64,000 bases of DNA, from assembly GCF_004352845.1 (NCBI RefSeq), contig NZ_SJRX01000002.1, positions 547,158 through 611,157 on the forward strand. Direction: 5' to 3'. How positions within the stretch are numbered: position 1 is the stretch's first letter; every line of letters starts with the position of its first letter. Shown here piece by piece: positions 43,927 through 53,067 of this stretch. A program made the position numbers and the translations under genes. The stretch comes from Luteimonas terricola. Lineage in GTDB: Bacteria; Pseudomonadota; Gammaproteobacteria; Xanthomonadales; Xanthomonadaceae. The notes below the pieces were generated by a model. The model made no database searches. It saw only the letters and a list, made by a program, of their open reading frames with translations, and was not told where the DNA came from.

Positions 43927-46341
43927 ATGAGCAGCTACGACAGCACCATCACGGCACCACCCGCACCACCCGCGCCACCGATCACGACCGCTGCGTCATC
44001 CACGTCCCATGCGTCCGCGGACGCCACCGCCGCCACGTGGATCACCAAGGAAGCCGGCAACCGCCGGATCCCCTACGACCGCGCGCGCCTGGAGCGCGCC
44101 ATCGACCGCGTGCACGCCGAATTCCCGCAGCTCGACGCCGCCGACTACAAGCGCAGCGTGTTCGGCTTCGTCGAGCGCAAGGACGCGGTCAACGCCGACG
44201 ACCTGGTCGATCACCTGATCCGCGAGGCCGAGGCGCGCGTGGACGTGGCCGCGCCGGAATGGGAGATGTTCGCCGCGCGGATCTACCTGCACCGGCTGTA
44301 CAAGCGCGCCAGCCGAAACCGTTTCTACGACGTGGCGCAGAAGTACGGTTCCTACGTCGGCCTGCAGGAAAGCCTGGCCGACCGCAACGTGTACTCCAAC
44401 GACATCCTGCGCGCCTATTCCAAGGAGGAGCTGGTCGAAGCCGGGAAGATGATCGATCCGGCGCGCGACCTGCTGTTCAACTACAACGGCCTGTACCTGC
44501 TGGCCACGCGGTATCTCGCCACCGACACCTCTCGCGAGGTCTACGAGCTGCCGCAGGAGCGCTGGCTGACGATCGCGCTGTACCTGATGCAGGAAGAAGG
44601 CACCTCCGGCAAGGGCGGGCGCGAGCGGCGCATGCAGCTGGTCGGCGAGGCCTACTGGGCGCTGTCGAACCTGTACATGACGGTCGCCACGCCGACCCTG
44701 CAGAACGCCGGCAAGACCGGCGGCCAGCTGTCGTCGTGCTTCATCGACACCGTCGACGATTCGCTGCAGGGCATCTACGACTCCAATACCGACGTCGCCC
44801 GCGTGTCCAAGGGCGGCGGCGGCGTGGGCGCCTACATGGGCTACGTGCGCGCGTCGGGCGCGTCGATCCGCGGCGTGCCCAACTCCTCCGGCGGCGTGGT
44901 GCCGTGGATCAAGCAGCTCAACAACACCGCGGTCTCGGTCGACCAGCTCGGCCAGCGCAAGGGTGCGGTCGCCGTGTACCTGGACGTCTGGCACCGCGAC
45001 ATCGAGGCCTTCCTCGACCTGCGCCTCAACAACGGCGACCAGCGCCTGCGCGCACACGACGTGTTCACCTCGGTCTGCATCCCCGACATCTTCATGGAGG
45101 CGGTCGAGCGCCGCGGCGACTGGTACCTGTTCGACCCGCACGAGGTGCAGCGGATCAAGGGCTGGTACCTGCAGGACTTCTTCGACGAGAAGAAGGGCGA
45201 AGGCTCGTTCCGGGAGAAGTACGAAGAAGTGGTGGCCGACGAGCGCATCTCCCGCAAGACGATCAAGGCCATCGACATCCTCAAGCGGCTGATGGTCAGC
45301 CAGCTGGAGACCGGCAACCCGTTCATGTTCTACCGCGACGAGGTCAACCGGAAGAATCCGAACAAGCACGCCGGCATGGTGTACTCGTCCAACCTCTGCA
45401 CCGAGATCCTGCAGAACATGAGCCCGACGCGGCTGATGCAGGAGATCATCAGCGGCAACCAGATCGTGACCACGAAGCAGGCCGGAGACTTCGTGGTCTG
45501 CAACCTTTCGTCCGTGAACCTGGGCCGCGCGATCGTGCCCCAGGGCGGCCAGGGCGACCTGATCACCGACGTGCTGGAGCGCCTGATCCCGATCCAGGTG
45601 CGCATGCTCGACAACGTCATCGACCTGAACCTGCTGCCGGTGCCGCAGGCCACGATCACCAACCGCAAGTACCGCGCGATCGGCCTGGGCACCTTCGGCT
45701 GGCACCACCTGCTGGCGCAGAAGGGCATCGACTGGAATTCGGTCGACGCCGAGGACTACAGCGACACGCTGTACGAGCGCATCAACTTCCTGACCGTGCA
45801 GGCGAGCATGGCGCTGGCGAAGGAGAAGGGCGCCTACCCCGTGTTCCAGGGCAGCGACTGGCACAGCGGCGCCTACTTCCGCGACCGCGACTACGACAGC
45901 CCGCAGTGGCTGGAGCTGGCCGCGCAGGTGGCGGTCAACGGCGTCCGCAACGGCTGGCTGATGGCCGTTGCGCCGAACATGTCCACCGCGCAGATCGCCG
46001 GCAGCACCGCGTCGATCGACCCGGTCTACTCCGCGTTCTATTACGAAGAAAAGAAGGACTACCGCCGCCCGGTGGCCGCGCCCGGCCTGTCGCTCGGGAC
46101 CTGGCCCTACTACGAGAAGGGCGCCTACCGGGTCGACCAGTTCGCAAGCGTGCGCCAGAACGCCCGCCGCCAGCGCCACGTCGACCAGTCGATCAGCTTC
46201 AACTTCTACGTGCCCAGCACCATCCGCGCCGGCACCCTGCTGGAGCTGCACATGACCGCCTGGCGCGAAGGCATGAAGACGACCTATTACGTGCGTTCCA
46301 ACGACATCGATATCGCCGAATGCGAGTGGTGCAGTAGCTAA
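43927..46341 (+). CDS. nrdA: Class I ribonucleoside-diphosphate reductase, alpha subunit
   Basis: An 804-residue protein starting at MSSYDSTITA. After a Pro/Ala/Thr-rich linker, residues about 38-120 are an ATP-cone (WITKEAGNRRIPYDRARLER). Catalytic residues are visible: Cys271 in QLSSCFI, Asn489-Cys491-Glu493 in SSNLCTEI, Cys525 in FVVCNLSS, the Tyr787-Tyr788 radical pair in TTYYVRS, and C-terminal Cys799/Cys802 that take electrons from thioredoxin. It makes deoxynucleotides with the beta subunit and is oxygen-dependent, not B12-dependent. The riboswitch in front implies that a B12-dependent reductase exists elsewhere in the genome. Confidence 0.96.
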   Translation: MSSYDSTITAPPAPPAPPITTAASSTSHASADATAATWITKEAGNRRIPYDRARLERAIDRVHAEFPQLDAADYKRSVFGFVERKDAVNADDLVDHLIREAEARVDVAAPEWEMFAARIYLHRLYKRASRNRFYDVAQKYGSYVGLQESLADRNVYSNDILRAYSKEELVEAGKMIDPARDLLFNYNGLYLLATRYLATDTSREVYELPQERWLTIALYLMQEEGTSGKGGRERRMQLVGEAYWALSNLYMTVATPTLQNAGKTGGQLSSCFIDTVDDSLQGIYDSNTDVARVSKGGGGVGAYMGYVRASGASIRGVPNSSGGVVPWIKQLNNTAVSVDQLGQRKGAVAVYLDVWHRDIEAFLDLRLNNGDQRLRAHDVFTSVCIPDIFMEAVERRGDWYLFDPHEVQRIKGWYLQDFFDEKKGEGSFREKYEEVVADERISRKTIKAIDILKRLMVSQLETGNPFMFYRDEVNRKNPNKHAGMVYSSNLCTEILQNMSPTRLMQEIISGNQIVTTKQAGDFVVCNLSSVNLGRAIVPQGGQGDLITDVLERLIPIQVRMLDNVIDLNLLPVPQATITNRKYRAIGLGTFGWHHLLAQKGIDWNSVDAEDYSDTLYERINFLTVQASMALAKEKGAYPVFQGSDWHSGAYFRDRDYDSPQWLELAAQVAVNGVRNGWLMAVAPNMSTAQIAGSTASIDPVYSAFYYEEKKDYRRPVAAPGLSLGTWPYYEKGAYRVDQFASVRQNARRQRHVDQSISFNFYVPSTIRAGTLLELHMTAWREGMKTTYYVRSNDIDIAECEWCSS

Positions 46342-46503
46342 AGCGCATTCGCGCTTTTGCTTCCACGGTTCGCGTTGCGAACCGTGGACCCTGCATTACC
46401 AGCACCCAGACCCCCGCGCCTTCGGCGCGCCCCCCTGACTCAGGGGGGCTTTCCTCCAGAGCGTTTGCGCTGCTGCGCGCAACCGAAACACGAGAAGGCA
46501 CAC
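46342..46503 (+). promoter_or_regulatory. nrdA-nrdB spacer with tandem hairpins
   Basis: Four tight hairpins in 107 bases: AGCGC/GCGCT plus TTT right after the stop codon (46342-46358); CCACGGTTCGC/GCGAACCGTGG with a GTT loop (46363-46387); CGCGCC/GGCGCG (46415-46429); and CCCCCCTG/CAGGGGGG (46430-46448). They may attenuate read-through, set the NrdA:NrdB ratio, or protect the mRNA ends. Confidence 0.55.
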
Positions 46504-47565
46504 ATGTCCGCCACCACGCCGCTTACCGCCACGCCGCTCGATCGCATCCGGATCCTCGAGCCGCGCCATCCGAACCGTTCGACCGGGATCATCAACGGCC
46601 GCACTTCGGGCATCCTCAACTGGAACGACATTCCGTATCCGTCGTTCTATCGCGCCTACAAGGAGCTCTCGACCAACTTCTGGATCCCGGACGAGGTCGA
46701 CATGAAGGCCGACGCCAGGCAGTACGGCGAGCTCTCGGCGCGCGAGAAGAATGCCTACGATTCGATCATCGGGCTGCTGGCCACGCTCGATTCGCCGCAG
46801 ACGCGCTTCATCTACAACGTCGCCGAGTACATCACCGATCCGGCGGCGCACGCCAACGCCGCGATCATCGGCCAGCAGGAGGTGATCCACAACGAGAGCT
46901 ACAGCTACGTGCTGGCCTCGATCACCGGCCTGGCCAACCAGAACCGCGTGTTCGAGATCGCGCGCACGCATCCGACGATCCAGAAGCGCAATGCGCCGAT
47001 CATGGGGTCCTACGACGACTTCATGCGCGAGAAGACCGCCGAGACCCTGCTGCGTTCGCTGATCCAGTCCTCGATCCTCGAGGGCATCAACTTCTATTCC
47101 GGCTTCGCCTATTTCTACAACCTGGTGCGCCAGAACCGGATGACCGGCACCGGCAAGATCATCAGCTTCATCAACCGCGACGAGCTGGCGCACACCAAGT
47201 TCATCAGCGAGCTGATCCGCGCCATCGTCGGCGAGAACCCGGAGCTGCAGACCGACGAGCTGACCGCCTATGTGCACGGCGCCTTCGAGCACGCCATCGA
47301 GCTGGAAGTGCAGTGGACCGGCGAGGTGCTGGACGGCATCGACGGCATCGACGTCGATGAGATGGTCCGCTACGTGAAGTACCGCGCCAACAAGATGGCC
47401 GGGATGCTGGGCATCGAGAAGCTGTACTCCGACGCCACCGAGAACGTGATGCCCTGGATCAAGGCCTACGCCGACAACTTCACCGAGACCAAGACCGACT
47501 TCTTCGAGATGCGCAACGCCAGCTACAAGAAGACCAACGTCGACAACGGCTTCGACGACCTCTAG
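46504..47565 (+). CDS. nrdB: Class I ribonucleoside-diphosphate reductase, beta subunit
   Basis: A 353-residue ferritin-like protein starting at MSATTPLTAT with AGAAGG before it. Metal ligands are Asp96 (ATLDSPQ), Glu126 and His129 in QQEVIHNESY, then ILEGINFYSGF and NRDELAHTKF. Tyr133 stands four residues after His129, the place of the stable tyrosyl radical (Tyr122 in E. coli), so a tyrosyl-radical dimetal enzyme is expected. Whether the metals are Fe/Fe or Mn/Mn cannot be seen; the flavodoxin next door leaves the Mn option open. Confidence 0.95.
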   Translation: MSATTPLTATPLDRIRILEPRHPNRSTGIINGRTSGILNWNDIPYPSFYRAYKELSTNFWIPDEVDMKADARQYGELSAREKNAYDSIIGLLATLDSPQTRFIYNVAEYITDPAAHANAAIIGQQEVIHNESYSYVLASITGLANQNRVFEIARTHPTIQKRNAPIMGSYDDFMREKTAETLLRSLIQSSILEGINFYSGFAYFYNLVRQNRMTGTGKIISFINRDELAHTKFISELIRAIVGENPELQTDELTAYVHGAFEHAIELEVQWTGEVLDGIDGIDVDEMVRYVKYRANKMAGMLGIEKLYSDATENVMPWIKAYADNFTETKTDFFEMRNASYKKTNVDNGFDDL

Positions 47566-47569
47566 CGCC

Positions 47570-48133
47570 ATGCGCATCCTGGTCGCCTACGCATCGCTGA
47601 GCGGCAACACGCGCGATCTCGCGCGCACGGTGCGCACGCGCTGCGAGGCACTGGGCCACGCGGTGAGCTGGATCGAGACCGACATCGAAGGCCTCGCTAC
47701 CGCCGGCGACGACCCGCACCACGACCTCTACCTGCTCGGCGCCTGGACCGACAACGCCGGGCGCACGCCGCCGGAGATGAAGCGCTTCATCGCCGAGCTC
47801 GTGGCCGCGGTCGGCAAGCCGGAGCAGCTGGCCGTGTTCGGCACCGGCGAGACGCAGTGGGGCGAGGAGTACTACTGCGGCGCGCTGCGGCGCATGGCGG
47901 CCTTCTTCGACAGCGGCTACCCGCGCCTGGAGATCGAGCAGATGCCGCACGGCGAGCGCGACGCGCTGAAGATCCAGCGCTGGACCGACGACGTCCTGGC
48001 CATCGCCGGCAGTGCCGGCGGCGGGGCCATCGGCCGCGTCGGCAACGACATCGCCGGCCGCGGGCCGGCACCCGACGAACCCTTTCCCGAGAAGACCATC
48101 CCCCATGCAGACCCTGCACGCCGCCTCGCCTGA
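47570..48133 (+). CDS. Flavodoxin linked to the nrd operon
   Basis: A 187-residue flavodoxin. The FMN phosphate loop is YASLSGNTRDLA (residues 7-18), followed by YLLGAWTDNAGRTPPEMKRF and VFGTGETQWGEEYYCGA, which wrap the isoalloxazine. A C-terminal extension of about 40 residues follows the flavodoxin core. It begins 4 bases after nrdB. In class Ib systems the flavodoxin NrdI activates the beta subunit; this protein is longer and closer to ordinary flavodoxins. It probably supplies electrons for cofactor assembly or repair. Confidence 0.85.
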   Translation: MRILVAYASLSGNTRDLARTVRTRCEALGHAVSWIETDIEGLATAGDDPHHDLYLLGAWTDNAGRTPPEMKRFIAELVAAVGKPEQLAVFGTGETQWGEEYYCGALRRMAAFFDSGYPRLEIEQMPHGERDALKIQRWTDDVLAIAGSAGGGAIGRVGNDIAGRGPAPDEPFPEKTIPHADPARRLA

Positions 48134-48446
48134 GGACCACCACGCCGCCATCGCCGCACATCCGCGGCTGCTGGTCGACTACTACAAGGACGACTGTCCC
48201 GGCTGCCGCATGCTGGACATGGCGCTGCGGACGTTCGCCGCCACGTCCGATGCCGAAGGCACGGTGCTGCTGAAGGTGAAGCTGGAGACCGTGGGCGAGG
48301 ACTTCTTCCGCGGCCTCGGCCTGCGCCAGACGCCGACGCTGGCCCTGTTCGCCGACGGTGCCGAGGCGGCACGCCTGCCCGGCTTCCAGGCCCCGGCGCA
48401 GATCGCGCAGGCCGTCGAACGCCACTTCGCGCGGGCTCCGGCATGA
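48105..48446 (+). CDS. Thioredoxin-like protein linked to the nrd operon
   Basis: A 113-residue thioredoxin-fold protein with active site Cys31-Pro-Gly-Cys34 (DDCPGCRML) and cis-Pro loop QTPTLALFADG. Its start lies 29 bases inside the flavodoxin gene. CPGC is unlike the CGPC of thioredoxin 1. Position after nrdAB suggests a dedicated reductant for the alpha subunit disulfide. Its stop overlaps the next start (ATGA). Confidence 0.85.
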   Translation: MQTLHAASPEDHHAAIAAHPRLLVDYYKDDCPGCRMLDMALRTFAATSDAEGTVLLKVKLETVGEDFFRGLGLRQTPTLALFADGAEAARLPGFQAPAQIAQAVERHFARAPA

Positions 48447-48841
48447 CGCCCCCGGCCTCCGCTGCGCCGACCGAAGCCCGCCTGCTGGAGATGGTCTTCC
48501 CCGACCACACCAACCACCTCGGCACCCTGTTCGGCGGCCAGGCGCTGGCGTGGATGGACAAGGCGGCATTCATCGCCGCCTCGCGCTACGCACGCCTGAC
48601 CGTGGTGACGGCGCGGTCGGAGCAGGTCGACTTCACGCTGCCGATCCGCCAGGGCCAGCTGGTCGAGACCGTGGCCCGGGTGGTCGCGGTCGGCCGCACC
48701 TCGATGCAGGTCGAGGTGGAGCTGATCGCCGAGGACCTGCTCAGCGGCGAGCGCGAAACCTGCACCCGCGGCCGCTTCGTGATGATCGCGCTCGACAGTC
48801 GCGGGCGACCCGCGCAGGTGGCCCCTTTGCCCGGCGATTGA
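48443..48841 (+). CDS. Hotdog-fold acyl-CoA thioesterase (YciA-like)
   Basis: A 132-residue hotdog protein. The segment FPDHTNHLGTLFGGQALAWM followed by DKAAFIAA is the signature of the YciA/BACH acyl-CoA hydrolases, with the active-site Asp/Asn around residue 20-25 and the helix GQALAWMDKAA. It cleaves acyl-CoA thioesters. It overlaps the thioredoxin-like gene by four bases, so it is part of the same transcript; a link to nucleotide reduction is not obvious. Confidence 0.88.
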   Translation: MTPPASAAPTEARLLEMVFPDHTNHLGTLFGGQALAWMDKAAFIAASRYARLTVVTARSEQVDFTLPIRQGQLVETVARVVAVGRTSMQVEVELIAEDLLSGERETCTRGRFVMIALDSRGRPAQVAPLPGD

Positions 48842-49013
48842 CCGGTTTCCGGGCGGCTGCCTACACTGCCGCGGGCGCAAGGTCCGGTGTCCGCGACCAC
48901 GTCCACGCCCACGGCACGGACCGACACGATCGATCCTCCACGTTCCCGACCCCCTTGGACCGCGCGCGTCCGTGGCGGAGCGTGGGGGCCCCACGCCCGG
49001 CTGGAGACACGCC

Positions 49014-50432
49014 ATGATTGAGCACGCAACGCGCGGTCGACGCGCCCTGCACCTGGTCGATGCGCAAGGCGACTTCGATGCCGACAAGGTAGCGGCGGCG
49101 ATCGCCGTGGCACTCGACACCGACCCGGCCGGCCTGCAGGACGCGCTCGACGGGGAGCTCGCGGCCGACCTGGCCGACGCGCTGACGCGGCTGGGCCCGC
49201 GCCAGCAGGCCGCGATGCTGGCGTTGATCGCCGCCGACGAGCGCGCGCTGGTATTCGGCTACCTGCCGCTGAAGCTGCAGACCGCGCTGGCCGCCGGCAT
49301 GTCGCGGCCCGCGGTGCTGGAGCTGTTCGACCTGATGTCCGCCGACGAGCGCGTGGACCTGTTCAACACCCTGCCTCCGGACCGGCGCGAGCGCCTGCTG
49401 CCGGCGCTGGCGCAGGCCGAGCGCGAGGACATCCGTCGCCTGGCCAGCTACCCGCGCGACAGCGTCGGTGCGCTGATGACCTCCGAGTACGCCACGCTCA
49501 CCCCCGAGCTCACCGCGGGCGAAGCGATCGCCGAACTGCGCCGCGTCGCGCCGGACAAGGAGACGATCTACAACGCCTACGTGATCGACCACGACCGCCG
49601 CCTGGTTGGCGTGGCCACGCTGCGACGCCTGATCCTGGCCGCGCCCGACATGCCGGTCTCGGAGGTCATGGCGTCCGATCCGGTCACCGTGTTCGTCGAT
49701 GCCGACCAGTACGAGGCCGCCAGCAAGATCGCCCGCTACGACTTCATCGCCCTGCCGGTGATCGATCGCGAGCGGCGGATTGTCGGCATCGTCACCGCCG
49801 ATGACGCGATGGACGTGGCCGAGGCCGAGGCCACCGAGGACTTCCACAAGGCCGGTGGTTCGCTCGGCACCCTCACGGTCAGCATGAAGGATGCCGGCAT
49901 CGGCCTGCTGTACCGCCAACGGGTGTTCTGGCTGGTGCTGCTGGTGTTCGCCAACCTGTTCTCGGGGGCCGGCATCGCGCATTTCGAAGACCTGATCGCC
50001 GCCAACCTGGCGCTGGTGTTCTTCCTGCCGCTGCTGATCGCCAGCGGCGGCAACGCCGGCGCGCAGTCGGCCACGCTGATGGTGCGCGCGATCGCGACCG
50101 GCGACGTGGAAATGCGCGACTGGGCCGGCATGCTGGGGCGCGAGTTCATCGTGTCGACCCTGCTGGGGCTGACCATGGCGCTGGCGGTGAGCGCGATCGG
50201 ACTGTTCCGCGGGGGGCCCGAGATCGCGATCGTGGTCGCGACCACGATGCTGCTGATCGTGCTGGTCGGCAGCGTCATGGGCATGTCGCTGCCGTTCCTG
50301 CTGAGCCGGTTCCGGGCCGACCCGGCGTCGGCCAGTTCGCCGCTGATCACCTCGCTGGCCGACGGCGTCGGCATCCTGATCTATTTCGGGATCGCCACCG
50401 TGATGCTTTCGTGGCTGGGACAGCCGGCGTGA
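49014..50432 (+). CDS. mgtE: MgtE-type magnesium transporter
   Basis: A 472-residue protein starting at MIEHATRGRR, with GGAG eight bases upstream. Residues about 20-130 are the MgtE N-domain. Residues 135-255 are a pair of CBS domains (e.g. VSEVMASDPVTVFVDADQYE). Residues 285-472 form five membrane helices with the conserved pore stretch PLLIASGGNAGAQSATLMVR. The N and CBS domains close the gate at high cytosolic Mg2+. The 172-base leader has a GCGTGG/CCACGC hairpin near 48979 but no recognisable Mg riboswitch. Confidence 0.93.
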   Translation: MIEHATRGRRALHLVDAQGDFDADKVAAAIAVALDTDPAGLQDALDGELAADLADALTRLGPRQQAAMLALIAADERALVFGYLPLKLQTALAAGMSRPAVLELFDLMSADERVDLFNTLPPDRRERLLPALAQAEREDIRRLASYPRDSVGALMTSEYATLTPELTAGEAIAELRRVAPDKETIYNAYVIDHDRRLVGVATLRRLILAAPDMPVSEVMASDPVTVFVDADQYEAASKIARYDFIALPVIDRERRIVGIVTADDAMDVAEAEATEDFHKAGGSLGTLTVSMKDAGIGLLYRQRVFWLVLLVFANLFSGAGIAHFEDLIAANLALVFFLPLLIASGGNAGAQSATLMVRAIATGDVEMRDWAGMLGREFIVSTLLGLTMALAVSAIGLFRGGPEIAIVVATTMLLIVLVGSVMGMSLPFLLSRFRADPASASSPLITSLADGVGILIYFGIATVMLSWLGQPA

Positions 50433-50492
50433 GCGGACTGCCGGTGTCGCCGGGCGGCAGGTAACATCGGCGTACTGCCCGGGGAGATCGCC

Positions 50493-51809
50493 ATGTCGCG
50501 CACCACCTGCATCCTGCTGTCGTCGTTTGTCCTGGCCGGCCTGGCCGCCCCGCTGCAGGCACAGGACGCCCAGCGCGCCGAAGTCGCGGACGCTGCGCGG
50601 TCGCTGCAGCCGAAGGTCGTGGCCTGGCGCCGCGACATCCACCAGCACCCCGAGCTCGGCAACCGCGAGACGCGCACCGCGGCGCTGGTGGCCGAGCACC
50701 TGCGCGAGCTCGGGCTGGAACCGCAAACGGGCATCGCCACCACCGGCGTCACCGCGCTGCTCAAGGGCGGCAGGCCCGGCCCGCGCATCGCCCTGCGCGC
50801 CGACATGGATGCGCTGCCGGTGACCGAGGCCACCGGCCTGCCCTTCGCCTCGAAGGCCACCACCACCTTCCGCGGCGAGACCGTCGGCGTGATGCACGCC
50901 TGCGGCCACGACGCCCATACCAGCGTGCTGATGGGCGTGGCCGAGGCGCTGGTCGCCATGCGCGACGAACTGCCGGGCGAGGTGCTCTTCATCTTCCAGC
51001 CCGCCGAGGAAGGCCCGCCCGACGGCGAAAAGGGCGGCGCCGAGGAGATGCTGGCGCAGGGCATCTTCGACGACTTCAGGCCCGAGGCGGTGTTCGGCCT
51101 GCACGTGTTCTCGACCTTGAACGCCGGCCAGCTCGGCGTACGCAGCGGGCCGACCATGGCCGCGTCCGACCGCTTCAACATCGTGGTCAAGGGCCGCCAG
51201 ACGCACGGCTCGCGGCCCTGGGGCGGCGTCGATCCGATCGTGGCCGCGGCCGACATCATCGGCACCGCGCAGACCGTGGTCAGCCGCCGCCAGGACATCT
51301 CCAGGCTGCCGGTGGTGCTCAGCTTCGGCGCGATCAAGGGCGGCGTGCGCTTCAACATCATCCCCGACCAGGTCGAACTGGTCGGCACCATCCGCAGCTT
51401 CGACGAGGACATGCGCCAGGCGGTGTTCGCCGACCTCGCCAACGTCGCCGAAAAGGTCGCGGCCGCGCACGGCGCCACCGTCGAGGCCAAGGTGCCCGAC
51501 ACCGAGGGCACGCCGGTCACCGCCAACGACCCGGCGCTGACCGCGCGCATGCGGCCCAGCCTGGAAAAGGTCGCCGGCACCGGCAACCTGATCGACATGC
51601 CGCTGAACATGGGCGCCGAAGACTTCTCGTACTACGCCCGCGAGGTGCCCGCGGTGTTCTTCTTCGTCGGCGCGACGCCGGCCGGGCAGGATCCGGCCAC
51701 CGCGCCGAGCAACCACTCGCCGGAATTCTTCCTCGACGAATCCGCGCTCGATGTCGGCCTGCGCGCGATGCTGCAGCTCTCACTCGACTATCTGCACGGC
51801 GAGGGCTGA
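50493..51809 (+). CDS. Secreted M20-family amidohydrolase/peptidase
   Basis: A 438-residue protein with a Sec signal peptide ending near APLQAQ (residue 24). It is an M20D-type amidohydrolase: HQHPELGNRE near 51, ALRADMDALPV, the metal-binding MHACGHDAHTSV near 131 and FQPAEEGP near 168, and the final NMGAEDFSYYAREVP. Relatives hydrolyse N-acyl amino acids, hippurate or indole-acetyl amino acids. Export to the periplasm suggests scavenging of such conjugates. It stands alone. Confidence 0.87.
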   Translation: MSRTTCILLSSFVLAGLAAPLQAQDAQRAEVADAARSLQPKVVAWRRDIHQHPELGNRETRTAALVAEHLRELGLEPQTGIATTGVTALLKGGRPGPRIALRADMDALPVTEATGLPFASKATTTFRGETVGVMHACGHDAHTSVLMGVAEALVAMRDELPGEVLFIFQPAEEGPPDGEKGGAEEMLAQGIFDDFRPEAVFGLHVFSTLNAGQLGVRSGPTMAASDRFNIVVKGRQTHGSRPWGGVDPIVAAADIIGTAQTVVSRRQDISRLPVVLSFGAIKGGVRFNIIPDQVELVGTIRSFDEDMRQAVFADLANVAEKVAAAHGATVEAKVPDTEGTPVTANDPALTARMRPSLEKVAGTGNLIDMPLNMGAEDFSYYAREVPAVFFFVGATPAGQDPATAPSNHSPEFFLDESALDVGLRAMLQLSLDYLHGEG

Positions 51810-51817
51810 CACCGCTG

Positions 51818-52000
51818 GAAAGAAAGAAAGCTTTTTTGCCACGGATTTACGCGGATAAAGCCGAAGCCGGGAAAAGCCTTTCAGCCGCGGCTCGGCCAGG
51901 TTGGTGCAATCCGTTCACAGCCGCGGCAGAAGCCCTTTGCTCTTTCTTTCCTCTGCTTCATCCGTGCAAATCCGCCCTTATCCGCGTAAATCCGTGGCAA
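51818..52000. repeat. Intergenic element with 23-bp perfect inverted repeats
   Basis: The arms at 51836-51858 and 51978-52000 are exact reverse complements (core CACGGATTTACGCGGATAA). The right arm is followed inward by a worn second copy of the same unit. A second pair, GGAAAGAAAG near 51818 and CTTTCTTTCC near 51942, is interleaved with the first. The 10-mer CAGCCGCGGC occurs twice inside (51882 and 51918). No open frame of note. Units like ACGGATTTACGCGGAT are scattered in many proteobacterial genomes. Confidence 0.75.
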
Positions 52001-52077
52001 GGCTGTGCATGCCACCGGCGATCCGCAATGGCGTCGAACGGCAGGATCCGGCGACGCAGGCGCGCGATAATGGCGGC

Positions 52078-52947
52078 ATGACCAGCGAACTCCCCCTCGG
52101 CCGCGAAGTCGCCTACCCGCGCAGCTACGACCCGTCCCTGCTGTTCCCGATCGCCCGCGACCAGGGCCGCGCGGCGCTGGGCATCGCCAGCGGCGCCCTG
52201 CCCTTTGCCGGCCACGACCGCTGGCACGCCTACGAGCTGTCCTGGCTGGGCCCGCGCGGCAAGCCGGACACGGCCACCGCCACCTTCCTGGTGCCGGCCG
52301 ATTCGCCGCGGCTGGTCGAATCGAAATCGCTCAAGCTCTACCTCAACTCGCTCAACTCCACCCGCTTCACCGGCCGTGACGAGGTCCGGGCACGGATCGC
52401 CGCCGACCTGTCGGCGGCGGCGGGTGCCGCGGTCACGGTCGGCTTCGGACTGCCGCCGCTGGACATGGGCACGGGCCTGGAAGGCGATGGCGACGGGGCC
52501 CGTGCCGCGGCGACGCTGCCCGGAACCGATCCCGCGCCGGTGTCGATCGACGGCATCGCGGTCGACTGCGACGAATACGACGCGCCCAACCCGGCACTGC
52601 TCGCCGCCGATCCCGGCGACCTCGTGCACGAGGTCCTGCACTCGGCGCTGCTGAAGTCGAACTGCCCGGTCACCGGCCAGCCCGACTGGGCCAGCCTGCG
52701 TGTCGCCTATCGCGGGCCGCGCATCGACCGGGCCGGCCTGCTGCGCTACCTGGTGTCCTTCCGCGAGCACGCCGGCTTCCACGAACAGTGCGTGGAGCAG
52801 GTCTTCGTCGACGTCAGCGCCCACTGCCGCCCCACGGAGCTGTCGGTCGAGGCGCGCTACACCCGCCGCGGGGGACTCGACATCAATCCCTGGCGGGCGA
52901 CGCCCGGGCTGTCGCCGCCCCCGGCCGGCCGCGATCCGCGGCAGTAG
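52078..52947 (+). CDS. queF: QueF, NADPH-dependent 7-cyano-7-deazaguanine reductase
   Basis: A 289-residue, two-module (E. coli-type) QueF starting at [10 protein letters not shown]. The NADPH-binding motif [11 protein letters not shown] lies near 81. The catalytic Cys196 is in [12 protein letters not shown] with Asp203, and Glu236 follows in [10 protein letters not shown]. It reduces preQ0 to preQ1 in queuosine synthesis. Other queuosine genes are not in the window. It lies downstream of the inverted-repeat element. Confidence 0.95.
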   Translation: MTSELPLGREVAYPRSYDPSLLFPIARDQGRAALGIASGALPFAGHDRWHAYELSWLGPRGKPDTATATFLVPADSPRLVESKSLKLYLNSLNSTRFTGRDEVRARIAADLSAAAGAAVTVGFGLPPLDMGTGLEGDGDGARAAATLPGTDPAPVSIDGIAVDCDEYDAPNPALLAADPGDLVHEVLHSALLKSNCPVTGQPDWASLRVAYRGPRIDRAGLLRYLVSFREHAGFHEQCVEQVFVDVSAHCRPTELSVEARYTRRGGLDINPWRATPGLSPPPAGRDPRQ

Positions 52948-53067
52948 GCGCGCCACGGCCCGCCACTGCGTCCGCGACAACTCGCCACGGCTTCCACGCC
53001 GGCGCGATGTTTTCTTAACAGGACCGGTGCTTATCTGTCACAGCCACGTGCGGCACAGGAGGCCCGA

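Noticed and set aside
43996..46251. A 751-codon open frame antisense to nrdA
   Set aside because: Shadow of nrdA; Asp/Val/His-rich composition with no domain.
48842..49013. Possible magnesium riboswitch before mgtE
   Set aside because: Only simple GC-rich hairpins are present; none of the M-box or mgtA leader signatures is seen.
51818..52000. Inverted repeats as ends of an insertion sequence
   Set aside because: Only about 120 bases lie between the arms and no transposase frame is present.
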